Assembly (NCBI GenBank): GCA_900542295.1 | Contig: UQNJ01000006.1 | Coordinates: 1 to 64,000, forward strand | Direction: 5' to 3' | Length of the DNA: 64,000 nt | Origin: an uncultured Eubacteriales bacterium | GTDB lineage: Bacteria > Bacillota > Clostridia > Peptostreptococcales > Anaerovoracaceae | Shown here: in pieces, positions 43,940 through 52,122 of the stretch | How positions within the stretch are numbered: position 1 is the stretch's first letter | Layout of the letters: each line of letters begins with the position of its first letter | Notes under the pieces: generated by a model | The model's database searches: none | What the model saw: only the letters and a program-made list of their open reading frames with translations | What the model was told of the DNA's origin: nothing | Program-made: the position numbers and the translations under genes

Positions 43940-45091
43940 CTAAAATAAATTTAAAAACATTGTACTACTCAAATATTTACTCTTTGCATAACACTCTGTT
44001 ACATATACAGGATATAAGTGATTTGCCCATCTCGAATCAGCTCCATAACATACTGGATTCCGTTCATTGATTATATTAGCAGTAATCAAATCAACCTCAC
44101 CTGTATCAAGACCATTTTTTATTTGCTCTTCTGTAGACAATATTTTCTCAATCTTCAAAATTCCATCAAACGCGTTTGTAGTATATTTACTTGCTCTTAT
44201 TCTTACATACCACACAGCATATGCCATTCCTTCTAAACGTTCCGATGTATACATACTTACCGGTGTTCTATGAAACAATGGTAATTTAGCTATCATACTT
44301 GAATTATTTTTACCATTTTTATCTTTACAATTTTCAGGATTGAAACTTTTTGAAACTCCAACCACGCATGAAAAATAGCCCGCAAACCTACGTTTCTCAC
44401 GCTCGTTCTTTAACTTGTCAACTTTATATTCCAATGAACCATCCTTCAGTAAATAGTTGTTTGAATTGATTATATGATCCCCGACCATCTTACTAACCAT
44501 TTCAATTTCGCTATCTATCATCAACCCTTGAATTACGGCTATTCCCTTATTCTCAATCCTCTCCATCTCATCCTTTTTAGTTGAATAAGGCAAAATATCT
44601 GTGAATTCAATCTTGTTCGATTTTAAGATTTGATTATTCTCATTTATTTTCTTGCATAAATTGTTGAAAAAATTATTATTTCTATCCCAATCCTTTTGAT
44701 TTGCAACAGCTGGAAGTACAATTGCTAATCTTCCTTTAAAGTCAAAAGGCTTCATCTCACCATCAATCCTGGTACAACAACTAATTCCTATTTGTCCTGC
44801 TATAACAGGATATACTTGATTTTTGTACGCAACATCATCCACCTTGTAAGTGTGTCTTGAACCATCCAAAAAGTAAGTAAACAATGGCTTTTCTTTAAAA
44901 ATTCTATCTGCCAAAGGCTTCATATCTTCATAACCTGTTGGCGGCTTAGTTTCTCCATATTTCTTCCACGTTATTTCTTTATGGTCATCATAATCAACCG
45001 AAGGTACATCCATCCCATCAAAACAATATTTATATGATTTATAACTTATTCCATTCGTCTCGTCGGCAATTATATCCATAATATTGCTCAT
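43940..45091 (-). CDS. NurA-like nuclease
   Basis: 383 aa. The RNase-H-like NurA pattern is visible: YFLDGSR (Asp76), then a second acidic motif LLKDGSLEY (Asp217), VVGVSKSF (244-251), and a C-terminal RWANHLYPVYVTECYAK with His358. NurA is a 5' to 3' nuclease working with HerA, encoded next. It starts 16 bp after the XRE regulator and is the first effector of the cargo operon. Assigned from motif order, with moderate sequence divergence. Confidence 0.8.
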   Translation of the reverse strand: MSNIMDIIADETNGISYKSYKYCFDGMDVPSVDYDDHKEITWKKYGETKPPTGYEDMKPLADRIFKEKPLFTYFLDGSRHTYKVDDVAYKNQVYPVIAGQIGISCCTRIDGEMKPFDFKGRLAIVLPAVANQKDWDRNNNFFNNLCKKINENNQILKSNKIEFTDILPYSTKKDEMERIENKGIAVIQGLMIDSEIEMVSKMVGDHIINSNNYLLKDGSLEYKVDKLKNEREKRRFAGYFSCVVGVSKSFNPENCKDKNGKNNSSMIAKLPLFHRTPVSMYTSERLEGMAYAVWYVRIRASKYTTNAFDGILKIEKILSTEEQIKNGLDTGEVDLITANIINERNPVCYGADSRWANHLYPVYVTECYAKSKYLSSTMFLNLF

Positions 45092-45107
45092 TAGAATCGA
45101 CTCCTTC

Positions 45108-45308
45108 CTATTTCTCTACTATCGTGCAAATATCGCTTAATTGACAATTTAAGACCAAACAAAGCCTTACCAAAACATCTAATGAAACCAACTTATTATG
45201 TGCTAATTTTGCAAAAGTACTTGAACTCAATTTTGCTGCAATACGCAATTGTGTTTTCGTCATTTTTCGTTGCTTCATTACGCTCCACAGATTGTCATAT
45301 GATACCAT
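45108..45308 (-). CDS. XRE-family transcriptional regulator
   Basis: 66-aa single Cro/C1-type HTH (KTQLRIAAKLSSSTFAKLAHNK, about residues 18-39) of the YozG-like group. ATG 45308 is preceded by a G-rich ribosome site (GGGGTGGGG). It is first in the nurA-herA-GHKL-radical SAM operon and probably binds the tandem 21-bp repeats upstream. Confidence 0.8.
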   Translation of the reverse strand: MVSYDNLWSVMKQRKMTKTQLRIAAKLSSSTFAKLAHNKLVSLDVLVRLCLVLNCQLSDICTIVEK

Positions 45309-45344
45309 CGCATACCCCACCCCTATTATGTCATACTATGTAAA

Positions 45345-45373
45345 ATTTTATCATTTTTCATAGCATTTATCAA
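45345..45373 (-). promoter_or_regulatory. Sigma-A-type promoter of the cargo operon
   Basis: On the minus strand TTGATA (45368-45373), 17 bp, TAAAAT (45345-45350), about 37 bp upstream of the XRE start codon. The only good promoter seen for the XRE-nurA-herA-GHKL-radical SAM run. Confidence 0.7.
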
Positions 45374-45378
45374 TAAAA

Positions 45379-45420
45379 ACTTTCGTTTTCTCGAATATAA
45401 CTTTCGTTTTCTCGAATATA
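45379..45420. repeat. Two tandem 21-bp repeats, candidate operator
   Basis: Two identical copies (45379-45399, 45400-45420), each holding TTCG-N6-CGAA on the minus strand. They begin 6 bp upstream of the -35 box, two helical turns apart, a position suited to activation or cooperative control by the XRE protein. Confidence 0.7.
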
Positions 45421-45576
45421 ATTATAGGCATTCACAACAATACATCAAATACTCTCCAAACGCTTATTCACGCAAAATAATGGTGCATTTTACTACAATT
45501 TCCTTCATAATCATGACAAGATGCACCACACCATTTCATAATAACCAATCCTTTTATTAAATCAGCTCTATATTAT

Positions 45577-46896
45577 CTACCTCCCCTTCCAATCCTCATA
45601 CGCTTTCCACAACCTTTCCTGTTCTCCGTTCAGCCTCAATATCTCAGCCAAATCTCTTTCCATAGCCTCTATATTGGCATCCAGCGTTTCCATGGTTCCT
45701 ACACGCATTTCTGCACTTATCTCAAACTGTAAGTCTTCCTTTGAATACTGCACCTTCGTTTCCACATTCATATATCCGCATACGGAGTAGCTGTACCCGT
45801 TATCCGTATCCCGAAATACAGGTGCAACCTCACCAACGGAAGTTTTCCACCTCGTCAGTCTCGGGAACCAGCACAAACCTTCCCTTATCAGTTCTTTAAA
45901 CCTCTCTAACAGCTTCCCAAGTTCATAAAGTATCCCCCTAAAACTGTTACCGGCATCAAGTCTGCCGTCCCTTTCCACTGCAGTTGCAAATTCTTCTATA
46001 GTGGGTGCAAGCAGATGAAACATTCCAACAAACCGCTTCATCTGTTTCAGAACCTTTATCGCCCTGTCTGCCTGATGCTGTTTTTCCTCCAGCTCATCCT
46101 TCGTATAATCAAGGATTGTACTCTGAAGCTCAATGGAGCCCTTTATATCGGCAAGACTCTTTTCCTTCCTGTTAATATCATCTCCCAAAAGCTCCAACTT
46201 CTCTGTTTCCTTTGCAACCTTGTACTCTGCAACGGTTAGATCGTGATTTCTTCCTTTTGATTTCTCCTTTATCTGTTCTCCGAAAACAACCGATACTTTC
46301 TCATCGATAAATTCACGCAAATCTCCTTGGAGAATCTTTGACAGCGTATAAGGCGTAAACACTGAGCGTTTTGACACCTGTTTACGCAGACTCTTCTTAA
46401 ATCCCGCTGCAACAGGCACACCGACCACATGCATATGTGGACTTTCTTCATCAAAATGGATGACTGCATTTGCTACCTTAAAATCCGGCATTCTGTCCCG
46501 TAACTCATCCAGCAGCAGTTTGAAGATTCTTTTCATAAAAATCTTGTTGTCCCCATGTTCCTGCCAATACTTCATATCTCCCACCTGAAAGATAATCTCC
46601 ACCGCCATATCCTGTGACTTCTCGGATACATATTCATAATAATCTGAAATCTTTCTGTCTTTTCTGGTCTGTTTGTCATTGTATTCCTTCAGAACCCGGT
46701 CAAATTCATCATGATATACCTTTTTGACATCCTTCACCAGATTTTCCGTTCCGTACAGCAGCATAATATTTTCTGCACTGTACTCGTCGGATTTATATTT
46801 TCTGAGATTGTGCTTTGCAACTCCTTCCAGCTTTCGTTTCGTGGTAATTGCACTTTTCCCATTGCTCACATGAGCGACATACGAAATACCTCCCAT
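45577..46896 (-). CDS. MobV-family relaxase (Pre/Mob)
   Basis: 439 aa. N-terminal YVAHVSNGKSA start and the HFDEESPHMHVV metal-binding histidine motif identify a MobV (pMV158-type) relaxase. A long coiled-coil region follows (about 215-300). It would nick the oriT-like structure 39-105 bp upstream and start conjugal mobilization with a helper. Confidence 0.92.
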   Translation of the reverse strand: MGGISYVAHVSNGKSAITTKRKLEGVAKHNLRKYKSDEYSAENIMLLYGTENLVKDVKKVYHDEFDRVLKEYNDKQTRKDRKISDYYEYVSEKSQDMAVEIIFQVGDMKYWQEHGDNKIFMKRIFKLLLDELRDRMPDFKVANAVIHFDEESPHMHVVGVPVAAGFKKSLRKQVSKRSVFTPYTLSKILQGDLREFIDEKVSVVFGEQIKEKSKGRNHDLTVAEYKVAKETEKLELLGDDINRKEKSLADIKGSIELQSTILDYTKDELEEKQHQADRAIKVLKQMKRFVGMFHLLAPTIEEFATAVERDGRLDAGNSFRGILYELGKLLERFKELIREGLCWFPRLTRWKTSVGEVAPVFRDTDNGYSYSVCGYMNVETKVQYSKEDLQFEISAEMRVGTMETLDANIEAMERDLAEILRLNGEQERLWKAYEDWKGR

Positions 46897-46934
46897 GCAA
46901 CTCCTCCTTATCTGTAATTTCTCCCGGAGATGCT

Positions 46935-47001
46935 GTTATCATCTTTGCTCCGCCACAGATGATAACCCCCTAGCAGTTTTGGCAAGCCAAAACATCGGGG
47001 G
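46935..47001. other. Candidate oriT: two adjacent hairpins
   Basis: GTTATCATCT/AGATGATAAC (10-bp arms) is followed at once by CCCCC...GTTTTGGC-AA-GCCAAAAC...GGGGG. It lies directly upstream of the MobV relaxase, where pMV158-type origins are found. Confidence 0.65.
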
Positions 47002-47040
47002 CTCTCCGAGGGTAATATATATCTGCATATCTTCATATAG

Positions 47041-47160
47041 GTGCGTCAAAAAGTGACGCACTTTTATGAAAAGTACTCCAAAAAATGACGCACTTTTTCA
47101 AAAGGTGAGTCAAAATGTGACGCACCTTTTGCATTTTGGCTCCCTTTTGTCGCACCTTTT
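47041..47160. repeat. Four iterons with about 32-bp period
   Basis: The octamer TGACGCAC starts at 47054, 47086 and 47118, with a variant TGTCGCAC at 47148: about 32 bp apart, three helical turns. Two copies have a clear inverted partner 13 bp before (GTGCGTCA at 47041, GTGAGTCA at 47105); the other two have degenerate partners. Probably a replication origin or relaxosome binding array. Confidence 0.75.
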
Positions 47161-47180
47161 ATAAACGGATATTCCGACGC

Positions 47181-47552
47181 TTAATGATACTGCCTTATAA
47201 CCTGGTGCAGTACAGCCTCCTCTGCCATCATCCTCGCCTGTGTCCGCAACTGATACATCTCCCAAAACGATTGCCTGTTCTTTGGCTTATGACTGCTCAA
47301 CCACTTACTTTCGATTGTATCCAACAGCTCATATGCCTCCTCATCAATCTCCGCTGCCTTATCCCACAGTCGTCCGAACCTCACAAGATTTCTGTATCTG
47401 TCCGGATGTTCCGTTTTCATAAACTCAATCCACATTCGTCCGTATTTTCCTATATGAATCGGCTTAACAGCTTCCTCACTTACGGATAAAACAGGATACA
47501 GCAATCCGTCATACTCTTTATATTCAATTCCAAGTTTTTTAAATGTTGTCAT
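47181..47552 (-). CDS. TnpV-family transposon-encoded protein
   Basis: 123 aa. FKKLGIEYKEYDGLLYPVL and IGKYGRMWIEFMKTEHPDRY followed by YELLDTIESKWLSSHKP match the TnpV proteins of clostridial mobile elements, whose function is unknown. AAAGGAAGG precedes ATG 47552. It lies between the iterons and repA. Confidence 0.85.
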   Translation of the reverse strand: MTTFKKLGIEYKEYDGLLYPVLSVSEEAVKPIHIGKYGRMWIEFMKTEHPDRYRNLVRFGRLWDKAAEIDEEAYELLDTIESKWLSSHKPKNRQSFWEMYQLRTQARMMAEEAVLHQVIRQYH

Positions 47553-47578
47553 AATAATCCTTCCTTTCCGGCTTAAGA

Positions 47579-47656
47579 CCGCAACATCGCAGTGCCTTTG
47601 TATTTTGCAACCTTGCAGTCTAAGAATGCAAAGTCTGACACTCTGCAATGTTGCGG
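47579..47656. repeat. Long imperfect inverted repeat between repA and tnpV
   Basis: CCGCAACAT-CGCAG pairs with CTGCA-ATGTTGCGG across about 50 nt. Probably an intergenic RNA structure (terminator or processing site) at the 3' end of repA. Confidence 0.5.
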
Positions 47657-47663
47657 TGTTACT

Positions 47664-48635
47664 TTATTCACCTTTGTGCAGATCCCAATACCAGCTTCCG
47701 TTAATCCGCTTTGCCTTAATTCCAAGTTCTTTCTTGGCGGTCTCCAGTGTTCTCTTTGAAATTCCTTCCTGCGCCGCAAGCTCAAGAATTTCATTACTCA
47801 TTATCAGGCTCTTGGAATCCGCAAGCTCCTGAAGAAATTGCTTTGCCATGTCAAGCTTGCATGCTTTGGGTTCTATGCCGCCAAGAATCTCGTCAGCAGT
47901 TATTTCATAATCTCCAATCCACCGAAAGCCTTCCTCCGTCAGCTCAAATGCCTTGGAATGTCCGAATCCCGAGAGGTTATTCTTTATCTGAACCACGGCA
48001 CGCATGTTGGGCTGACCTTCAATTCTGCCTACAAGCAGAACGCTCCGTGCCACGGCATAAAAGTCAATGGAACCCATACCTCTGTATGCCGCCTTTGCAC
48101 CGGAGCCCTTATTCATATGACCGATAAGAACAATGGCGCAGCCTGTCCTCTCTGCGATGCTCCCAAGCTTCTTGGTCATTTCCCTTGCCTCATTTGCCCT
48201 GTTCATATCGGTGCCGCATCCAAGATAAGCCTGTATCGGGTCTAATATCAGAAGCCCTGCATTTTCCTTTCTGATTGCCTGCTCCAGTCTGTCATCTGTC
48301 ATGGATACCGACTTTTCACTCTCATCTATGATGGATATTCTGGTGCAGTCCGCACCAGCTGACTCCAGTCGTGGCTTTACCGTGTCTGCAAGTCCGTCCT
48401 CTGCCGTCTGATATATGACATTCACGGAATTTCCCTGCTCCATGTCAGCATCAAATCCCTGTCCTTTCGACAGCATTGCGGCTATATTTAATATAAAAGT
48501 TGATTTCCCGTCTCCCGGATCACCCTGTATAATTGTGAGTTTTCCATATGGGATAAATGGATACCACAGCCATCTGACCATCTGTGTTTCCACCTGCGAC
48601 AGCTGTATCATCTTAAGTTGTGTCTGTTCCTCCAT
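47664..48635 (-). CDS. RepA-like AAA_25 helicase/ATPase
   Basis: 323 aa. RecA-like core with Walker A GDPGDGKST near 41-48, GLLILDPIQAYLG as Walker B and VLIGHMNKG, plus a C-terminal helix-turn-helix (AAQEGISKRTLETAKKELG). RepA-type hexameric helicases open iteron origins; the iteron array is about 500 bp downstream. It suggests that the element can replicate after excision. Confidence 0.85.
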   Translation of the reverse strand: MEEQTQLKMIQLSQVETQMVRWLWYPFIPYGKLTIIQGDPGDGKSTFILNIAAMLSKGQGFDADMEQGNSVNVIYQTAEDGLADTVKPRLESAGADCTRISIIDESEKSVSMTDDRLEQAIRKENAGLLILDPIQAYLGCGTDMNRANEAREMTKKLGSIAERTGCAIVLIGHMNKGSGAKAAYRGMGSIDFYAVARSVLLVGRIEGQPNMRAVVQIKNNLSGFGHSKAFELTEEGFRWIGDYEITADEILGGIEPKACKLDMAKQFLQELADSKSLIMSNEILELAAQEGISKRTLETAKKELGIKAKRINGSWYWDLHKGE

Positions 48636-48668
48636 GTTCTTCCTCCGCTAAAATTATTGTGTAAAATT

Positions 48669-48721
48669 GCGGAGCCTTCTGTTATACTGTAGTTGCGAAG
48701 TACATATAGCAAAGGCTCTGC
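48669..48721. promoter_or_regulatory. Inverted repeat in the repA leader
   Basis: GCGGAGCCTT / AAGGCTCTGC arms (one mismatch) 33 nt apart, between mobC and repA. The proximal arm is followed on the minus strand by AATTTT, so this may be an attenuator. Confidence 0.4.
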
Positions 48722-48748
48722 TTTTGCCTATGGCTTACAGCCCTGTGT

Positions 48749-49147
48749 TTATGCATGGGGCTGTTTTTCATCCGTGTTTCCCCACAGATATTTTGCTCCG
48801 TCAAGCACTGCAATGACAGCATTTAACATTGCCACATAATCAAATGCCAGTTCATCCAAATCATCACATTCTCTGCCGTCCACAGGAGAACATTTTCTTT
48901 TTATCCGTCCATCCCTATATATTTCTTTAGCCAGAATATGCATGTCCTCCTGCATCTGCCTTACGCATTCCACCAGCCGGTAAACCGTTTCTTTCTTACC
49001 AACCACACATATCCTGTTATAAATGCATGAACGGATAAAATAATCCTTTTTAAGCATCCCGCTTGCTTTTGTCCTTGCTTCAATTTCCCTTCTGTCCCTG
49101 TCAGATATACGGAAACTTATGGTAGGATATTTATGAATGTTGCTCAT
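48749..49147 (-). CDS. MobC-like relaxosome protein
   Basis: 132 aa. N-terminal ribbon-helix-helix (TISFRISDRDRREIEARTKASGM) followed by the conserved helical MobC region. It would bind oriT beside the relaxase. Its ATG overlaps the integrase stop (49144-49147). Confidence 0.75.
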   Translation of the reverse strand: MSNIHKYPTISFRISDRDRREIEARTKASGMLKKDYFIRSCIYNRICVVGKKETVYRLVECVRQMQEDMHILAKEIYRDGRIKRKCSPVDGRECDDLDELAFDYVAMLNAVIAVLDGAKYLWGNTDEKQPHA

Positions 49148-50262
49148 TTAACATCATCTCCCTTCTCCAAACTTCCTGTTCTTTCACAAAATTCACGGTT
49201 AAGTACTGCAGCCATCTCCTGCTGTTCCGTTGGAAACATATGGGCGTAATGAAACGTAATACTCTGGCTTTCATGCCCTACCCTGTTCCCAATGGCAACC
49301 GCCGAAAAGCCTCTGTTAATCAGATATGAAATATGCGAATGTCTTAATCCGTGAATTGTAATACGCTTTACACCCGCTTTTTTTGCGCCTCTGGTCATTT
49401 CCTTGTGCAGATAAGATTTGGTAATCATAAATATCCTGTTGTCCCTTGTAAAACCATACAGGCTTGAAAGATACTCTTTCATTTCCTCAGCCAGAAAATC
49501 TGGCATCACAATATCCCGCCTGCTTTTCGGTGTCTTCGGATCGGTGATGATATCCTCTCCGTCAATTCTCTGGTAGGATTTATTAATGTGTATTACCTTA
49601 GCCTCCACATCAATATCCGCTGCAGTAAGTGCAAGCAGTTCTCCACTTCTTAAACCACACCAGTAAAGCACCTGAAACGCATAATAGGATACTGATTTAT
49701 CCTTTACCTGTTCGATAAATTTCAGATATTCCTCCTCCGTCCAGAATTCCATTTCGTCCGCTTTTCCCTTTCCGATGGTTCCTGCTTTCTTCACAGGATT
49801 ATCCGGCAGATTATAAAATCTTATGGCATGGTTAAACAGTGCCGAAAGCTCCGACTGAATGGTTTTCAGATAAGTAGGCTTAAACGGTTTTCCATCCAGT
49901 GTTTTAAGCTTCATAATCGCATTCTGCCATTTGATAATGTCAGCCGGACTGATCTCATTCATCTTCTTATCCTTGAAATACGGCAAAATCCTGTTGCGGA
50001 ATATGGTGTCTTTCGTCTTCCAGGTATTCAGTTTCAGCTTGGGCTTAAGGTCATCCTCATAAATCCTGTAAAAAGAACCAAAATCCATATCCAGGCTGGT
50101 TGCCTGCTGGAGTCGGAACTTCTGCTCCCACTCCAGTGCCTCCTTACGGGTCTTAAATCCTCTTTTCAGCTTCCTTCTGTTCTTGCCTGTCCAATCATTG
50201 TAGTGAAAGGAAACATACCATGTTCCCCTCTCTTCATCCTTGTAAGCAGCCATTTGCTTCAC
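49144..50262 (-). CDS. int: Tyrosine recombinase / integrase
   Basis: 372 aa. An AP2-like arm-binding domain at about 1-55 is followed by the SAM-like core-binding domain and the catalytic domain with Arg205, HGLRH (His304, Arg307), His330 and Tyr339. All catalytic residues are present, so it is probably active. It is overlapped by mobC and preceded by the excisionase-like gene (9-bp gap). It should recognise the ACTCRAACTC core and the GGTATCA arm repeats. Confidence 0.93.
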   Translation of the reverse strand: MKQMAAYKDEERGTWYVSFHYNDWTGKNRRKLKRGFKTRKEALEWEQKFRLQQATSLDMDFGSFYRIYEDDLKPKLKLNTWKTKDTIFRNRILPYFKDKKMNEISPADIIKWQNAIMKLKTLDGKPFKPTYLKTIQSELSALFNHAIRFYNLPDNPVKKAGTIGKGKADEMEFWTEEEYLKFIEQVKDKSVSYYAFQVLYWCGLRSGELLALTAADIDVEAKVIHINKSYQRIDGEDIITDPKTPKSRRDIVMPDFLAEEMKEYLSSLYGFTRDNRIFMITKSYLHKEMTRGAKKAGVKRITIHGLRHSHISYLINRGFSAVAIGNRVGHESQSITFHYAHMFPTEQQEMAAVLNREFCERTGSLEKGDDVK

Positions 50263-50271
50263 TCTCCTTCC

Positions 50272-50457
50272 TTAAGCTGTCTGCAAACCGTAGAACTTCT
50301 CGTCAAAATACTTACAGCTAACCTTGCCCGTAATGGTTCTGTATCCCTTTTCCTGAAGTTCATGGTTTAACTCGCGGATAATCTTGTATCCGTGTGAACG
50401 TGATATGGACAGCATTTCTGCCACCTCGTCTACATTGTAAAAAATCTTCTTTTCCAT
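50272..50457 (-). CDS. Excisionase-like small HTH protein
   Basis: 61 aa, MEKKIFYNVDEVAEMLSISR, a MerR/Xis-type winged helix. AAGGAGG precedes ATG 50457; an in-frame ATG at 50502 lies before that ribosome site. Its position directly ahead of int supports a role in excision. Confidence 0.75.
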   Translation of the reverse strand: MEKKIFYNVDEVAEMLSISRSHGYKIIRELNHELQEKGYRTITGKVSCKYFDEKFYGLQTA

Positions 50458-50668
50458 AGGTGGTTCACCTCCTTCCCCCGGCTGTACCGGTATGTATCTC
50501 AAATTTGCCTTCTACAAATATGATAGCGCATTTCAAAACTCCCTTCTCGACTTCGCAGGACGATCTTTTCATAAAAAGTAGCCTTTGCAGGACTATTTTT
50601 TGCTCCATAGTCTTTTACACCACTTCCATGCTCAGATTATAAAGCAGTCACCTAATCAATTTTAGGAA

Positions 50669-50887
50669 CTATCTGTTCTCTTTCACCGGCAAAATGCGAA
50701 CAATCAGTTCTCTTGCCTCCTCTGTAAAGCTTACCTCCCAATCTAATGATTGAGAATGCACTCTCTGGCTCCCTTTTGGGACAAGATACGCTCCCTTACC
50801 ATAATATCTGTTTCTATATATGCTTTTTAAGGTATATACAGTAGGAGTTACTGCCCAACTTAGTGGCAGTTGATTTCTCTCACACAT
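50669..50887 (-). CDS. Hypothetical small protein near the right end of the element
   Basis: 72 aa from ATG 50887 (an in-frame TTG at 50905 is possible). No clear ribosome site and no family recognised. The segment YRNRYYGKGAYLVPKGSQRVHSQ looks protein-like. It may be a remnant. Confidence 0.3.
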   Translation of the reverse strand: MCERNQLPLSWAVTPTVYTLKSIYRNRYYGKGAYLVPKGSQRVHSQSLDWEVSFTEEARELIVRILPVKENR

Positions 50888-51073
50888 AAAATGATAAATT
50901 ATCAAAAAGCTTATTAAAACCGAGAGATATTCCGAATTTCGAAATAAAAGTCGTAGTATTATTACGATTTTTTATAAAATGGGAAATTTTGAAAAGAAAA
51001 AGATTTCTAAGAAATAGAAATACCTAAAATACCTTTTACAGTATTCCAAAATATGTCCGGTACTGCCCAAACA

Positions 51074-51091
51074 GGTATCATATAGGTATCA
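51074..51091 (+). repeat. GGTATCA pair inside the right end (candidate arm sites)
   Basis: Two direct copies start at 51074 and 51085, 11 bp apart, mirroring the left-end pair. They lie 61-78 bp inside the right core. Confidence 0.55.
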
Positions 51092-51149
51092 ATGAAAAGA
51101 AAAAAGCTCCAGAAACGGCTTGTTTTCGCTGTTTCTGAAGCTGTGTTTA

Positions 51150-51293
51150 CTACTCAAACTCAATATTAAAAAGATTTTTCTCCGACAATACTCTGAAGGG
51201 ATAATAACTGTCAAAGCATGTTCTTTGCTCTCTCATTAAATAACTATATTCGCATTCTCTCTCCGGAAAGGAAAAATAAGAAATATATACCAT
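51150..51293 (-). pseudogene. AAA ATPase gene, 5' part (split by the mobile element)
   Basis: 47 codons from ATG 51293 (AGGAGG 6 bp upstream), reading VYISYFSFPERE ... CFDSYYPFRVLSEKNLFNIEFE, then a TAG supplied by the element. This is the N-terminal pattern of AAA ATPases that continue into a Walker A, found here at 37471 and below. The two parts belonged to one gene of about 290 codons. Confidence 0.8.
51152..51161. other. Right attachment core of the element
   Basis: ACTCAAACTC, matching the left core with one mismatch. Its right side is chromosomal ATPase coding sequence. Confidence 0.6.
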
Positions 51294-51379
51294 ATTCATC
51301 CTCCTGTTTCATTATCTAAATTCTAACACAAATTGTCTCTATTTGCATCTTTCTTTTAGATTATCCAACACTCTGCTGC

Positions 51380-51408
51380 TTGACTTGATATCTTTTAAGT
51401 GGTAAAAT
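51380..51408 (+). promoter_or_regulatory. Sigma-A-type promoter of gntR
   Basis: TTGACT, 17 bp, TAAAAT, with the start codon 36 bp downstream. It excludes the upstream GTG at 51399 as a start. Confidence 0.7.
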
Positions 51409-51443
51409 CGTATACAATTCTGAAGATAGGCGGTAAAGATCAG

Positions 51444-52103
51444 ATGCTGAAACTTGATTTTTTAAGTAACGATTATAAAGAGAAAAAAACTTCTGCTCAA
51501 ATAGCAGAAGAAAGTATAGAAATAGATATAATTACCGGCAAACTCCCAAAAGACAAGCGTATTAACGAGGCAGAGCTTTGCAGAAGATTTAATATGAGCC
51601 GCACTCCAATTCGTGAAATTCTAAGAAGAATAGAAGGCAATGGTCTTGCTTATTCAATTCCAAACAGGGGTGTTTTTTCATCAGGACTTACTTCAAGGGA
51701 GGCCGATGATTATTTTCATCTGAAGACCGTGCTTGAAGTTCAGTGCGTAAGATGGGCTATAGAAAGAATAGATGATTATCAGATGGATTTACTTTCGGAA
51801 ACATTTGACTTCATGCAATTTTATACCATGAGTAACGACCTTGATAAAATTCTTAAAATCAACGAAGGTTTTGATTCTATAATATATAATGCAGCTCATA
51901 ATGTTGAACTGGAAAAACGGCTTCACCGATACAATTTTATAATCAAGCATGCCAATGCCCAAATCAAATATCCTCTCAATTATCTTCCTACAGTTTTAGA
52001 AGAGCACCGTTCCATATTCAATGCCTTTACTGCTCGTGATGCCAATGCCGGCGCAAAAGCTGCCGAAATACATATGTACAAGTCAATGCTCCGAAGGAAA
52101 TAA
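51444..52103 (+). CDS. GntR-family transcriptional regulator (FCD type)
   Basis: 219 aa. The winged helix contains RINEAELCRRFNMSRTPIREILRRIEGNGL, about residues 32-60, and the rest is an all-helical FCD ligand domain with His residues for metal or carboxylate binding. It would regulate a metabolic gene in response to a small acid. No target is obvious; mntP follows convergently. Confidence 0.88.
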   Translation: MLKLDFLSNDYKEKKTSAQIAEESIEIDIITGKLPKDKRINEAELCRRFNMSRTPIREILRRIEGNGLAYSIPNRGVFSSGLTSREADDYFHLKTVLEVQCVRWAIERIDDYQMDLLSETFDFMQFYTMSNDLDKILKINEGFDSIIYNAAHNVELEKRLHRYNFIIKHANAQIKYPLNYLPTVLEEHRSIFNAFTARDANAGAKAAEIHMYKSMLRRK

Positions 52104-52122
52104 ATCATTTAGAAGATATCCT

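Larger units (their letters stand above)
37462..51161 (-). mobile_element. Integrative mobilizable element inserted in an AAA ATPase gene
   Basis: About 13.7 kb bounded by the imperfect repeat ACTCRAACTC (37462-37471 and 51152-51161). From the right end it carries an unknown small ORF, excisionase-like gene, integrase, mobC, repA-like ATPase, tnpV, iterons, oriT-like hairpins and a MobV relaxase. The cargo follows: XRE regulator, NurA, HerA, GHKL ATPase, radical SAM and DUF1016 nuclease. All genes are on the minus strand. There is no type IV secretion machinery, so it would need a helper to transfer. Confidence 0.85.

Noticed and set aside
45379..47160. CRISPR array
   Set aside because: The 21-bp repeats are directly adjacent without spacers, and the 32-bp-period repeats have short degenerate cores typical of iterons; no cas genes are present.
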